Shown: piece by piece, positions 11,207 to 22,868 of the stretch
Numbering within the stretch: the first letter of the stretch is position 1
Layout of the letters: each line of letters starts with the position of its first letter
DNA from: Syngnathus acus
Taxonomy: Eukaryota; Chordata; Actinopteri; Syngnathiformes; Syngnathidae
Direction of reading: 5' to 3'
DNA: 64,000 bases
Assembly (NCBI RefSeq): GCF_901709675.1
Contig: NC_051095.1
Coordinates: 619,001-683,000, forward strand
Position numbers and translations under genes: made by a program
The notes under the pieces: generated by a model
Databases searched by the model: none
What the model saw: the letters and a program-made list of their open reading frames with translations, nothing else
Told to the model about the DNA's origin: nothing

Positions 11207-14200
11207 ATGGCTCTGGATATGGAAATCAAGGGCCTGCTGTTGGAAACGCTGAAAGACCTGAAGCAGGAGGACTTCAAGGAGTTCAAGTATTATACGGACC
11301 TGCCCGAGAGCGTCAAAGAAAACGCAGACCGGACTGACATCGCCGCACAGCTGATGAACAGGCACGGCAAAAACGTGGGGGAGAAGACCATCGAGATTCT
11401 GGAGAAGATCAACAACTACAACCTGGCCCAGAAGCTGCGCAACGACCTGGCGCAAATCACAGGTAAGGTGAACGAGGCTTCTGGTGGGGGAGGGGAGGGG
11501 CATCCAGAAAGCAGCTTACCTGAAAACTCTCAGGTGATACAAATGATGGCAACAGCTCTGGCCTCCTACACTTGCCTCCTTGAGGGGAAGCGGCGGTAGC
11601 ACGGCCGCGGCACGCTTGCGGCCAGGCCTAAAGACGGTTTTGCCACACGGGATCTCCTTCTTCGCCCTCAGGTAGCATCTCCTCGGTGGATAACGAGCAG
11701 ATTGGCAAATTCAAGCGGGAGCTGCAAGAGAACCTGCGGAAGAGCTACCTCAACGTTCCCGAGGGCAACACGGAGTACGGCCGGCAGGAGCCTCTGGAGA
11801 ACGTCTACACCGAGCTCAACATTAGCCGCGGCGTCGCCGGTCTCCCCGACAAGCAGCACGAGGTCCTTCAGATGGAGATGTGCGGCGTGGCCGAGGAGGA
11901 GTCCATCCAGCCGTGCGACATCTTCCAAAGCCAGAAGCCCCTTCGCATGATGCTCACCGTGGGCTTCGCGGGCATCGGGAAGACTTTCCTGGTGCGCAAG
12001 TTTGTCCTGGACTGGGCCGGCGGGAGAACCAACACAGACGTGGACTTCATCTTTCCCTTCGCCTTCCGCGAGTTGAACTTGGAGGAGGAGAAAAGCTTTT
12101 CGCTGGCGGAGCTCATCCGACTCTTTGTCTGGGAGAGCAAGGCCATCAAGATGCTGGACCACATCTTGGTCAGTCTGCAAGAGTCGGCCAACCGCCACTA
12201 CCAGTCCAGCAAGATCAAGATTTTGTTTGTGCTGGACGGCCTGGACGAGTCCCGCCTCAAACTGGACTTGAGCGACGTGCGCAAGGTGGACCCGGATGTG
12301 ACCCGAGCCTACCCCGTGGAGGTGCTCCTGGCGCATCTCATCAAGGGGAACCTGCTTCCCTGCGCCCGGGTTTGGATCACCACGCGGCCCCAGGCGGCCC
12401 ACGACATCCCGCCGCGCCTGGTGGACGGCAGAACCGAGGTGAAAGGCTTCAGCGACTCCCAGAGGCTGGACTACTTCAGGAAGAGGTTCCCCGCCGAGGA
12501 GGACGTCATCAAGCACATCCAGAAGTCCCGCACCATTTTCATCATGTGCCACTTGCCCATCTTCTGCTGGCTCACCGCCACCGTTTTCCAAGACTGTCGG
12601 GATGCCGGAAAGGAGCTGCCCGAAACCCTGACCGAGATGTACACAGAGTTCCTGCTCTATCACCTGGACAAGTCCAAGGAGCGAGACAGCCAGAAGAGCA
12701 CGGAGGACGTCAAAGCGCTGGCCAAGCTGGCTTTTCAGCAGCTGATGAAAAAGCAACAGATCTTCTACGAGAGCGAATTGCAGAAAAGCGGCTTGGATTA
12801 CCTGCAGGGCGCAAAACACTCGGGAGTCTTCACCGTGGTCTTCAAGGAGGTACCCCCGCTCAAGAAATACCAACGCAAGATGTTTCAGTTCATCCACCTG
12901 ACCATCCAGGAATATCTGGCCGCTCTCTACGTGATGATGAGCCTGTTCCAGGACGACACGAACGTGCTGGACGATTACGTGCTGGACGATTACGTGTGGA
13001 CGCTGAAAGGCCTCCTGTTGTTTTGGAAGCGGAACCAGCTCACTTGGGTACAAGAGGTGGCCATCCGCATAGCCTCCGAGAGTGAGGGAAACCTGGACTT
13101 GTTCCTCCGCTTCCTGCTGGGCCTCTCCTTGCAGTGCAACCAGGATCTCCTGGGTGAGCTGCTGAAGGTTCCCGAGAACTACAGACACGGCAACGCAGAA
13201 ACGGTCCGCTTGATCAAGCGACAGATCGAGCGGAATTCTCCCGAGGAGAACATCAACTTGTTCTACTGCCTGAAGGAGCTGAAGGACGAGTCCCTGCTGG
13301 AGCAGATCCAACAATACCTCAAAGGGGGGGAACTGTCCACGGAGGACCTACCTCCGGCCATGTGGTCGGCCCTGCTCTTCTTCTTGCGGGCTTCCGACGA
13401 AGCCATGAGCTGCTTCGAACTCTGGAAATACCGTCGGTCCGAGAAGGGGCTCCTGAAGCTGCTGCCGGTGGTCAAGGCTTCTCAAAAATCCCTGTAGGTG
13501 CCGTCGAGCCAGCACGCTGAACCGGCCGCGCACATGTCAGCAGCCCAAACCCTCTTGTCTTCTCAGGCTCAGGAAATGCCAGCTGAGCAAGAAAAGCTGC
13601 GAGGCGCTGGCCTCCGTTCTAAGCTCGTCCCGCACCCTGAGCCATCTGGATCTCAGCTGGAACAACTTGCGTGACGACGGGGTGGAGGCGCTCGCCGCCG
13701 GACTGGCAAAGCCGCAGTGCACCTTGCAAGTCCTCAAGTAAGGCTCTCCTCGAGCGGCAGAAGGCCAGCTGGCCCAAGAACCTTGGGCTTGTGTCAGCCG
13801 CCCTCTTGTCTTCTCAGGCTTTGTTACTGCCAGCTGAGCAAGAAAAGCTGCGAGGCGCTGGCCTCCGTTCTAAGCTCGCCCGGCAGCCTGAGGGAGCTGG
13901 AACTTGGCTATAACGACTTGTGTGACGACGGGCTGGAGGCGCTCGCCGCCGGACTGGCAAAGCCGCAGTGCACCTTGCAAGTCCTCAAGTAAGGCTCTCC
14001 TCGAGCGGCAGAAGGCCAGCTGGCCCAAGAACCTTGGGCTTGTGTCAGCCGCCCTCTTGTCTTCTCAGGCTCAGGGGCTGCAAGCTGAGCAAGAAAAGCT
14101 GCGAGGCGCTGGCCTCCGTTCTAAGCTCGCCCGGCAGCCTGAGCCATCTGGATCTCAGCTGGAACAACTTGCGTGACGACGGGGTGGAGGCGCTCGCCGC

Positions 14201-15248
14201 CGGACTGGCAAAGCCGCAGTGCACCTTGCAAGTCCTCAAGTAAGGCTCTCCTCGAGCGGCAGAAGGCCAGCTGGCCCAAGAACCTTGGGCTTGTGTCAGC
14301 CGGCCGCCCTCTTGTCTTCTCAGGCTCAGGGGCTGCAAGCTGAGCAAGAAAAGCTGCGAGGCGCTGGCCTCCATTCTAAGCTCGCCCGGCAGCCTGAGGA
14401 AGCTGGATCTCGCCTACAACGACTTGCGTGACGACGGGCTGGAGGCGCTCGCCGCCGGACTGGCAAAGCCGCAGTGCACCTTGCAAGTTCTCGGGTAAGG
14501 CTCTCCTCGAGCGGCAGAAGGCCAGCCGGCCCAAGAACCTTGGGCTTGTGTCAGCCGCCCTCTTGTCTTCTCAGGCTCCAGAGGTGCAAGCTGAGCAAGA
14601 AAAGCTGCGAGGCGCTGGCCTCCGTTCTAAGCTCGCCCGGCAGCCTGAGGGAGCTGGATCTCGGCTACAACGACTTGTGTGACGACAGGCTGGAGGCGCT
14701 CGCCGCCGGACTGGCAAAGCCGCAGTGCACCTTGCAAGTTCTCAAGTAAGGCTCTCCTCGAGCGGCGAGCCGGCCCAAGAACCTTGGGCTTGTGTCAGCC
14801 GCCCTCTTGTCTTCTCAGGCTCCAGAGGTGCAAGCTGAGCAAGAAAAGCTGCGAGGCGCTGGCCTCCCGTTCTAAGCTCGTCCCGCACCCTGAGCCATCT
14901 GGATCTAAGCTGGAACGACTTGCACGACGACAGGCTGGAGGCGCTCGCCGCCGGACTGGCAAAGCCGCAGTGCACCTTGCAAGATCTCGGGTAAGGCTCT
15001 CCTCGAGCGGCAGAAGGCCAGCCGGCCCAAGAACCTTGGGTTTGTGTCAGCCGCCCTCTTGTCTTCTCAGGCTGGTGTTGTGCGAGATCGGCACACGAGG
15101 ATGCGTCTCACTGGCCAAGGCTCTCCGGTCCAACCCCTCCCACCTCCAACAGCTGGACCTGAGCTCGAATGACATCGGAGAGGAAGGAAAGCGGGCCTTG
15201 GAGGAGGTCCAAATGGATTCTCGCTGCAGTCTGAAGATCAAGTGGTAG
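11207..15248 (+). CDS. NLR-B: PYD-FISNA-NACHT-LRR receptor with six LRR exons, frameshifted
   Basis: Exons 11207-11462, 11672-13493, then LRR exons 13567-13737, 13818-13988, 14069-14239, 14324-14494, 14575-14745 and 14819-14990, and terminal exon 15071-15248. Domain order, Walker A GFAGIGKT and Walker B match NLR-A, with a 15-bp tandem duplication at about 12962-12991 adding five residues (repeated VLDDY). Every LRR exon is 171 bp except the sixth, which is 172 bp: an extra C at 14866-14868 (gcctcccgtt against gcctccgtt elsewhere) shifts the frame. Read through, the shifted frame alters the rest of that LRR and the terminal exon and stops early at about 15168. Skipping exon six would restore the frame because its neighbours are symmetric. 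So either slightly truncated, alternatively spliced, or a sequencing error. Confidence 0.85.
13494..14990 (+). repeat. Tandem LRR exon-intron cassettes (about 251 bp x 6)
   Basis: Each unit is a 171-bp LRR exon plus a roughly 80-bp intron, giving starts at 13567, 13818, 14069, 14324, 14575 and 14819 (spacings 251, 251, 255, 251, 244). The introns are almost identical (gtaaggctctcctcgagcgg to the cttgtcttctcag acceptor) apart from the first, upstream intron. All cassettes start and end in the same phase, so whole units can be gained or lost without breaking the frame. Confidence 0.9.
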
Positions 15249-15972
15249 GTTCCAAACATCTTCCAGGGTGCCGTTGAAGAAAATGGCTTCCAAAAAGTCG
15301 CTCGCGCCGAGCTCCAAAGCCAGATTTACTGACATCAGATTGAATAAAGTAGAGAAGCACACGTGAAATCAATCAAAGGAAATGTTTTAATACTAACTTC
15401 ATGATGTGCACTTTGACATCACAAATGTTTTGGGCCATATTGCCTGAATGAAGTAAGTGTTCAATGCATGCCTGGTGTTTTTCCTCAAACGCTGAATGCT
15501 TGGTTAGATCTATCTAGGGATGATTGATGTGACGCCATTGACGCTAGCCTTGGATCCTTGGGAAGAGTTCTGAGGACGGATGGATGTGGATGCATGCAGA
15601 AGGTCGCGAAGGATGCGTTTCCCATGGAGCGTATGGCTGAGGACGCCCGCTGTCCAAAAGGAAACGGCAATGCCTGTCCTTCACGTTAGTTGCTTGATTC
15701 TCCGACCGATGATAAGGCATAGATATTTCCACATTTCACAAATAAGACGTGAAATCCAACACAGACGTGTGCTCCTGACACTCTCCTGCCATCCACACTC
15801 GTGGCGGGCGGGACTTGACCCTTGACCCTCCACTTCCTCGCATAATTTGACCTGCTGGCACCAAACGCCGACCAATGGTGAATGTTGAGGCAAATAATAA
15901 TTGCATCATCATGCCTTCAATTGACTTGTTTTTGAATGCACTTTGATCACTAAAGCGCCATGAAATATAAAT
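15249..15972 (+). repeat. NLR 3' UTR and downstream flank, duplicated unit (copy B)
   Basis: Homologous to 3302-4030 and to the reverse complement of 49680-50445. AATAAA at 15343-15348 is the likely poly(A) signal of NLR-B. Homology to copy C ends at gaaatataaata, where the accgtaattttcgg element begins. Copy C continues past this point without the element, so the insertion occurred in the B lineage. Confidence 0.75.
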
Positions 15973-16690
15973 ACCGTAATTTTCGGACTATAAGTCGCGT
16001 TTTTTTTCATAGTTTGGGTGGGGGGGCGACTTATACTCAGGAGCGACTTATATATGTTTTTTTTTTCAAAAATTTTCAAAAAAAAAAAAAAGGTGAAACC
16101 GCGATAAACGAACCGCAAGGGATTACTGTAATTTGAATTTCAAGTGACGACAGCAGCGCAACATCGCGTCAGCAGCAGCTCGTCGAGTCAATCTTTGTCC
16201 TTTATGTAAACAACCGCCGCGCTGCTGTCGCAGCGTCGCAACAACACGTGAGCAACAACAGGCTAAACGATAGGTATGCTAACGTGACATAAACACAAAC
16301 TAAGAGCTGAGAATGGCCCTGACGTAAAATTATTATTAAGTTATTCAAAAAACTATTACATAAATAACACGTTAATAAAACCATCTGCGTCACACCAATT
16401 CATTAAATCCATCAATCGTCCTTTGTCAACAATGCGTGCGCGCCGCTGACGGCTCTTGCACTTTAAAATATTCCACAGGCCCATATAACCATATATAAAT
16501 TAGATATCAAATAACTATTATATAAGCAATAATGTTATCAAACCACCTGTGCAGTCTAAATCATTACATCCTTCAATCAAATTCCTCGTCCTTTGTCAAC
16601 AACGCCGCGCGCTCGTGCGCCCTGACGTCAGCCTCGTTGTTATTCCACAGATCTAGTGTATAACTAGATTGTAGCGTTAACAAAGTACTT
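15973..16690 (+). mobile_element. Composite repeat element with accgtaattttcgg end
   Basis: The left boundary is fixed by comparison with NLR-C flank: the shared ataaata is followed here by ccgtaattttcggactataa, consistent with insertion at a TA. About 15973-16225 is an end sequence found inverted at 9515-9768, and 16254-16685 is the body also seen at 8818-9248. The right end appears to be lost after gttaacaaag. There is no coding capacity, so it is non-autonomous. Confidence 0.6.
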
Positions 16691-17650
16691 CCGGTCTGTG
16701 GTTTCAGCGCTTCTGTTGCTATGGCAACACATTCAAGTCCCTGACTGTGAAGACTGTACAAATATTCCAAAAATGTACACGTCAATCTAAAGTGTGTGTG
16801 CATACGTGTGCGTGCGTGTAAATAACATAACCTCGGCACTGCCAACAGCTTTCTGCTGGAGGTCATCGGGAGCTTGTCTTCACATGTAGGAGGATTCAAG
16901 TCAAATTGTAATCAGAGTACTTTGCACGATCCAGGAGGTTGGTGTCAGTTTCAAAGCTGAACACTTTGTCATTGTGTAGCTTGGAAGAAGCAGGTTGCGA
17001 AATCATCATCTGACTGTCATATGTTTTTTTTTTGTCATTTCATAACTGCTGAGAGGAAAAAAACATTTCTTTTTATTTCTGTATCAATGTGCATTTTGCG
17101 CTCTCTTTCTCTGTCCCTTCTTCCACAATTTTGATACGGAATAGTCTGAAGAGGGAGAAACGGCAATGTGACATAGACACAGGGCTGTAACTTTCCATCA
17201 CACATAGATACCAAATGGCTAAGTGATAACAGAACAGGGCTTTACCTTATGTTGATATGTTTTTGCCTCCCCGCCTTGCCCGTACCTACCCCTTCCCTTC
17301 CCGCCTTTTCATTTCCCGGACAGTATTAAAGCTTCTGACCTGACGTTCTATGTGCTGAGGTAGGTGCTTCATGTACCGGCCGCCATTGAACAACCCAAGA
17401 TTTTGCAAATAAAGAACCAACTGTTACTCCACATCTTTATTTTCCTTGCTCAACGACGGACGTCTCGAACAAAACGCGACAAGACCAATAAGTCACATTT
17501 TCTCTCTCTCTCTCTCTTTCCGCTTTCTCTCTAGAATCAGATGTTTATTTCCCATTTGCATACAAAAGTCAAATTTGTTAAAAAGAAAAGGTAACTCTGA
17601 GCAATGCGATTCCAGCTGTTAGTCTCTCACCAACAAATGAAGCAAAAAAT
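16691..17650. other. Intergenic, with a possible LTR-like segment
   Basis: No gene is seen. Around 17167-17480 there is a TATTAAA (17324-17330) followed about 80 bases later by AATAAA (17408-17413), in a pattern reminiscent of an LTR promoter and R region, but I could not find convincing TG...CA ends with a target duplication. A (CT)n tract lies at about 17501-17519. Confidence 0.3.
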
Positions 17651-17719
17651 GTTTTTAAAGTGGTAAAAAAAGACTTAACTGGATGTTCTCGCGATAATTG
17701 ATGAACATCTCAGCAGCAA

Positions 17720-18026
17720 AACACAAACACGACGTGTGCGCGCGCACACGGCAGTGCGAGCGTCTGCGCATGCGCGCTGCGTCACGACCGAGCTGGTTGT
17801 TGCTTCCGCAGCGCACGAGCGTTAGCGGAATCAAAACAAGGCCAAAAGGTTGGAGGAGGCCCGCGCAACAAAAATAACAACGAGTGAGCGAGCGAGCGAT
17901 CGAGCGAGTTTCCTGTGAACGAGGTCCCCCACCTGGAGCCTCAGCACGCAGAACCCAGGACGCGGTTCGAGGGAGACCAGCAAGGAAGACCGCCTGTGCG
18001 TCTGCGTGCGCGCGCCACGACAAAGA
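17720..18026 (+). promoter_or_regulatory. rnf130: CpG-rich promoter and probable non-coding first exon of rnf130
   Basis: The interval is rich in CG dinucleotides and in GAGCGAGC-type runs, unlike the surrounding AT-rich DNA. A good donor follows aaagac at 18027 (gtgagtc), and an acceptor (ccgacag) at 18568-18574 precedes the coding ATG at 18593. A leader exon ending at 18026 spliced to 18575 is the simplest reading. No TATA box is evident. Confidence 0.45.
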
Positions 18027-18592
18027 CGTGAGTCGTGCACGGCCCCCTAAATGCCGCTTGTTTAAGGGTAAATGTATTTTTAGCTCCTCACGCAAAGCAA
18101 ACACACATACGTCAGCAGGCCTGAAGGTGAGCATCATGTTGTTGTTGTTGATGATGATGATGAATAAGATGAAGAGGTCATGTGTCCGGCCTGCACTTGA
18201 CATCCCTCAAAGGAGACACCCTTGAGAGGACACGCAGAGATGAGATGACGTCAAGACATTGAAATGAGCGAGATTAGAGGACATGAAGGCTGTGGAAAGG
18301 GCACAGGAAATGGGGAGATTTCAGAAGATAACGGGTTTGGTCCCTGGTTTGGTCCGTTACACTGGCACAAAATTGGCAAAAGCATTAGGTAGTTCTTTTC
18401 CAGAAATTCAGCTTTCACAGAGGTCAGAAATTGGCTGAAATTACAAGGATTTGGAAGGTCTCTAGAATATGATTGGAAAATACTTATTTGAATATCAATT
18501 GGTTGTGGATTCTTGGAATTGTTGCACCTGGAACCTTTTAATGGTGCTGGATGTATTCTTTCTGCCCACCGACAGTTTTGGATGAGGGCAGC

Positions 18593-20616
18593 ATGACGTC
18601 CCTCAGCCGGACTGGCCTGCGCGTCCCCTCGGTGCTGGTGCTGGTCATGGTCCTGGTCGTCGTCCAGAGCCGGTGGGCCAGGGCGGGTCGCCCGGACCGC
18701 GCGCCCGCCCCCGTGTTGGTGTTGGAGGAGTACGTGAGCGCCACGGTCAACGCCAGCGTGATGGACGCGCGAGGACACGCCGTCCACGTCATGAGCAGCG
18801 AAGACGGAATCTACGGCCAGAACTCGCCCAAAGTCGACACCCGCGCGCTGCTCGTCGTCACGCCCGCGCCAGGTAACTTGACATACGCAAATTTTGATTT
18901 TGGCCTCTATTCAAAGGAAAAACGTGCACACCGCCGTTGGTTCCTGACGTTGCTCATGTCTCGTCTGTGCACAGTGGTGGATCGTCAGGGCTGTGACCCC
19001 GACACGCGCTTTGTGGCGCCGCCCCGTGGCGTCCAGTGGGTGGCGCTGCTGCAGAGAGGAAACTGCACCTTCCGGGAGAAAATTCTGAAGGCCGCCACCT
19101 TCAATGCTTCCGCCGTGCTCATCTACAACAACTCCACCAACAAGACTGTCATGATGGGCCACGAAGGTCAGTGTGTGTGAACACGCCGTGCTAACGTGAG
19201 CGACAAGGCTTTCTGGTCCTGCCGCTCCCGGTTGAGGTAAAAGGTCGTGGTGGATGGATGAGGCATGTGCAAATGTCCCGGTCCAGAAAGCCCCCAACAA
19301 TCACGGTTTCCTCATCTGGTGTTCTGCTGTGGCGCCTTCAGGTACGGGCGACACAGTGGCGGTGATGATCACGGAAGGTTATGGCAAAGACATCCTGGCC
19401 CAACTGGAGAGGAACCTGAGCGTGGTGGTGACGGTCTTTAGGGGTCAGCGCACTCCCAAGAACATCAACCGAGGCTCGCTGGTCTTTGTGTCCATCTCCT
19501 TCATCGTCCTCATGATCATCTCCTCGGCTTGGCTCATCTTCTACTTCATACAGAAGATACGATACGGCGGCGCGCCGCACCGTGGCCACGTACGTGTGTG
19601 TGTGTGTGTGTGTGCGTGCCTGTGTGCAGACACGTGACCATAGCGTGTTTCTTTTTTGTCTGACGTCAGCGTCGTCTGGGCGACGCGGCCAAGAAGGCCA
19701 TCGGGAAGTTAAGCACCAGGACGGTGAAGAAAGGAGATAAAGTAAGATGTGTGTGCGGGTTTTTTGGGTTGATTTGAAATGACGTGTGTGTGTGTGTGTG
19801 TAGGAGACGGATCCTGACTTCCACCACTGTGCAGTTTGTATCGAATCATACCAGCTGAACGACGTGGTCCGCATCCTTCCCTGCAAGTAAGTCAAGGCAC
19901 AAAAGGGGCTGAGCTTGAATGATGCCTGTGTGTGCACCTTCCAAAGTATGACATCTAACACACACACATGAAAAGTGGAGGATTTTGGGCTGGCTCTGAA
20001 ATATCACCAGATGAAATGTCATTTAGGCACGTGTTCCACAAGGCGTGCGTGGATCCGTGGCTCAGCGAGCACTGCACGTGTCCCATGTGCAAACTCAACA
20101 TCCTCAAGGCTCTCGGCATTTCGGTGAGTCGTGTGCCGGGTCGCGTGCCCAGGTTTTTAACGGCGCTGACGTTGCGCCTGTGTTTTGACGTGCAGGGTGG
20201 CGTGCCGTACGTAGACAGCGAGGGCCTGAATGCGGAGCATCCCGGTGGGGCTCAGGCGTCCGCCGGCCCGAGGGCGCCGCCTAGCCGGCGAAGCGGCCGA
20301 CCCGCCGTCCGCCTGGAGCCTCTCAGCCCGCCCTGCCCGGAGGCCCCGCCCCTTTCCCCCGCTGACATCGCCATTGCCGTCACCAGTAAGATTTGTGTGT
20401 GTGTGCGCGTGTGGTTGAATTTTCAGAAACTTTTTCCCTTTCTTGTCTTTTTATTTTATTTTTGACAGATTCTTGTGAAGCCTAACACAATCTTGGAATC
20501 TTGAAAGCAAATGTTTTGTTTGTGCAGGCGGTCACTTCTTCACGTCGACGCCTCCTCCTCGCACGGAGCTGCCGGACCTGCAGGCCCCTCTCGACCTCTA
20601 CGACGACAAGTCCTGA
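18593..20616 (+). CDS. rnf130: RNF130 (Goliath-type) transmembrane E3 ubiquitin ligase
   Basis: Exons 18593-18872, 18975-19166, 19342-19589, 19670-19741, 19804-19886, 20027-20123, 20196-20385 and 20528-20616 join to 416 residues. An N-terminal signal-anchor ([11 protein letters not shown]) leads into a protease-associated luminal domain with several Asn glycosylation sites (NCTF, NNST). A transmembrane helix follows ([20 protein letters not shown]), then a conserved juxtamembrane block ([14 protein letters not shown]) and a RING-H2 finger (CAVC...CKHVFH...CPMC). It would sit in endosomal/lysosomal membranes and ubiquitinate membrane cargo. The luminal and RING sequences fit RNF130 better than RNF150, and the neighbour tbc1d9b agrees. 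The C-terminus is short and lacks the hydrophobic tail I recall for the long human isoform. Confidence 0.9.
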
Positions 20617-20648
20617 AGCCCGTCACCATGGCAACCCCTCGCCTCCAA

Positions 20649-20708
<60 letters not shown>
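20649..20708 (+). repeat. (AC)n microsatellite in rnf130 3' UTR
   Basis: About 30 uninterrupted CA dinucleotides begin 33 bases after the rnf130 stop codon. Likely length-polymorphic. Confidence 0.95.
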
Positions 20709-20713
<5 letters not shown>

Positions 20714-22690
20714 TTAACACAAACATTCTGACCTGTGTAAGAACACTGAACTCGAGGACTCCAAAGTGTTGTTGACAAAGCGGATCACTCTGGATCTGGT
20801 CTCATCGGGTTTCGGAGCAGCGGATCCTGACTCCTGAATCTTCCGTGAAAAACTTTCTGAAGGCTCAGCCAATTTGTGGCCAGATTTACGGGTCCTGGTT
20901 CCCGGGACGCTTTACGGGGCGACAAAAGTTCCATCTGGAGTTCTTCTCAAGGATCCTGGAAAAGATGCGTGGAGGGTCGGTCGTCTATTGTTCTTCCAAT
21001 GGTTTGTTCCTTCTTAGAAAAGCCAATTCCTCCAATTCCAGAGTGCCTGAATGTTGGTCAACGGACTGCAGCTGGATCACAACCAAAGAACCAGAACTAC
21101 TGGCTTTTTGAGGCATACCCACCCACACCAATCCTGAGACCAGAACCAGAAGCAGAACTTCTGTAGAGACAATCGCATGACCCAGGAAGAGTGCAACCCT
21201 CTCTCCCGCTGCAGCCGCCAACAATTGCTTTTAAAGGAAGAGTCCCTCACTTGCCAACAAGTCCCATCGTCCTCCAGCCGTCACGTCGCTAAGGTCTTTG
21301 CCACTCCAAGTTGGCCCATTGGCCAGAAACAGAAGCCGAGCTGGCGTGTCACCGGTAACCACCTCGATCTAAACGTTAGCCTAGTTTCGCACAAAAGGCA
21401 GAAGGGAAAGGCCGAGTTTAGCTTGCGTTAGCGTAGCAAGAGAAGGAATGCAAATAATAAAGGGAAGGCCGACGTCAAAGTGGCTTCAAAACAGCATCGG
21501 CCGTGCTTGCTCACCAGCTACTTTGCTCTTCGGCCAAACCGCTCCAGTTCATAATTAGCATTTTCATTAACCCAAATTGATACAATCAATAGAGCATTAC
21601 AGTAAGAAAATGTATATTCTACAAACTATTACAATTGTGAGCCAAGCGTACAAATAACCAATACTCACGCGATTGTCATATTTAGTCATAAGGATAACCA
21701 ATTCATTTTGTGACTCAACACGTTAAGTATATTTCAAATCATTTACATATTCCGCATTGGGAGGCGTGTGATTGGTCTAGTTCCATGGTCGTCTTGAACT
21801 GTGGTTGAAATTCCGTACACATATACAATGTTGCTTGCACATGGCAACGTGAAACGAAGCAACAAGTTTGATCCTTGTACAATAACTTCAATCACCTGTT
21901 GACTTCATGTTTGTTGTAAAACGACGAACCAAGATTCAAACACTGTGTGTGTGTGCGTTTGAAACATGGAATTAATGTACTGTAGTTCATTTGTAGTCCG
22001 TCACTATTAAAATGCTGCTCTGTTGACGCCTGTCAATCCATCATCTCGCCTACTATTTTGCAATTATTTAGCAATTAGTGCAACATGCCAAAAACCTCAC
22101 CCGTGCATGTTTAGCACCAGCCCGTGTTAGCGCAGGCGCTAAACTCAAACTCAACTCTTTTTACTTGGAGCTTCCTTGAGCAGTAATGCTACATTCAAAT
22201 CCACTTCAATACAAATAACGATGGCAGTCATTGAGTTCATTTAGGCAATCGAAATGACTCATCAAAATTCAAAGGGTAAGATCAATTGAAATGCCGATAC
22301 ACTTTAATCAATAGATTAATTACATCAATTTATTCCGTGACAGTTATTGTTTAGAAAACCTCTAAAATAGATGTTCATCAAAACTTGGTATTCATGTGTT
22401 TCGAAATGAAATGATTATTTTAAAAGTTAAGTTACAAATTACGGATGGGAAAGATTTCTTATATTCCTAAAGATAAAATATCGCGGTTGGTCATGTTATA
22501 TCATCAGTTTGTATTCAAAATAAGTGAGTGTTCTTTGCCTCGATCAATGTTCCATTTGACGTTTCGCACCGCGTGTTGTTTTGAAGTTCAACATGAGCAA
22601 CCAGAAACAAAGTTAAAAGAGTCAAACTTTCATGTTCACTTTTATTGTGTGGAGGGAGGAGTTCTTTCTCTCGCTCGCTGACTGTTGATG
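20709..22690 (+). other. rnf130 3' UTR and intergenic spacer
   Basis: No further coding exon is seen. ATTAAA near 22006 could be a distal poly(A) signal for rnf130. From about 22000 the sequence becomes AT-rich and featureless up to the GC-richer promoter region of tbc1d9b at about 22680. Confidence 0.4.
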
Positions 22691-22868
22691 ACGTGGCGCT
22701 CAGAGGGCGTGTCCAATGCGTCAACCCGGAAGTGATGTGCAGTGGTGGGTTGGGTTGAGTTGGGGGTAGGGGTGGGGAACACAAGCCAAACAACTTCGTC
22801 TACGGCCTTCTGCGCTGCCTGACAAGCAGAACTTGAGAGACGAACGAAGCCAACCCCCGAGGAGGAAC

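Noticed and set aside
10990-11337. Small open frame upstream of and overlapping the NLR-B start
   Set aside because: Reads the PYD exon in the wrong frame; not conserved in A or C upstream.
17724-17770. CG/GC-rich alternating purine-pyrimidine tract as Z-DNA switch
   Set aside because: Short, and typical of CpG-island promoters; nothing sets it apart.
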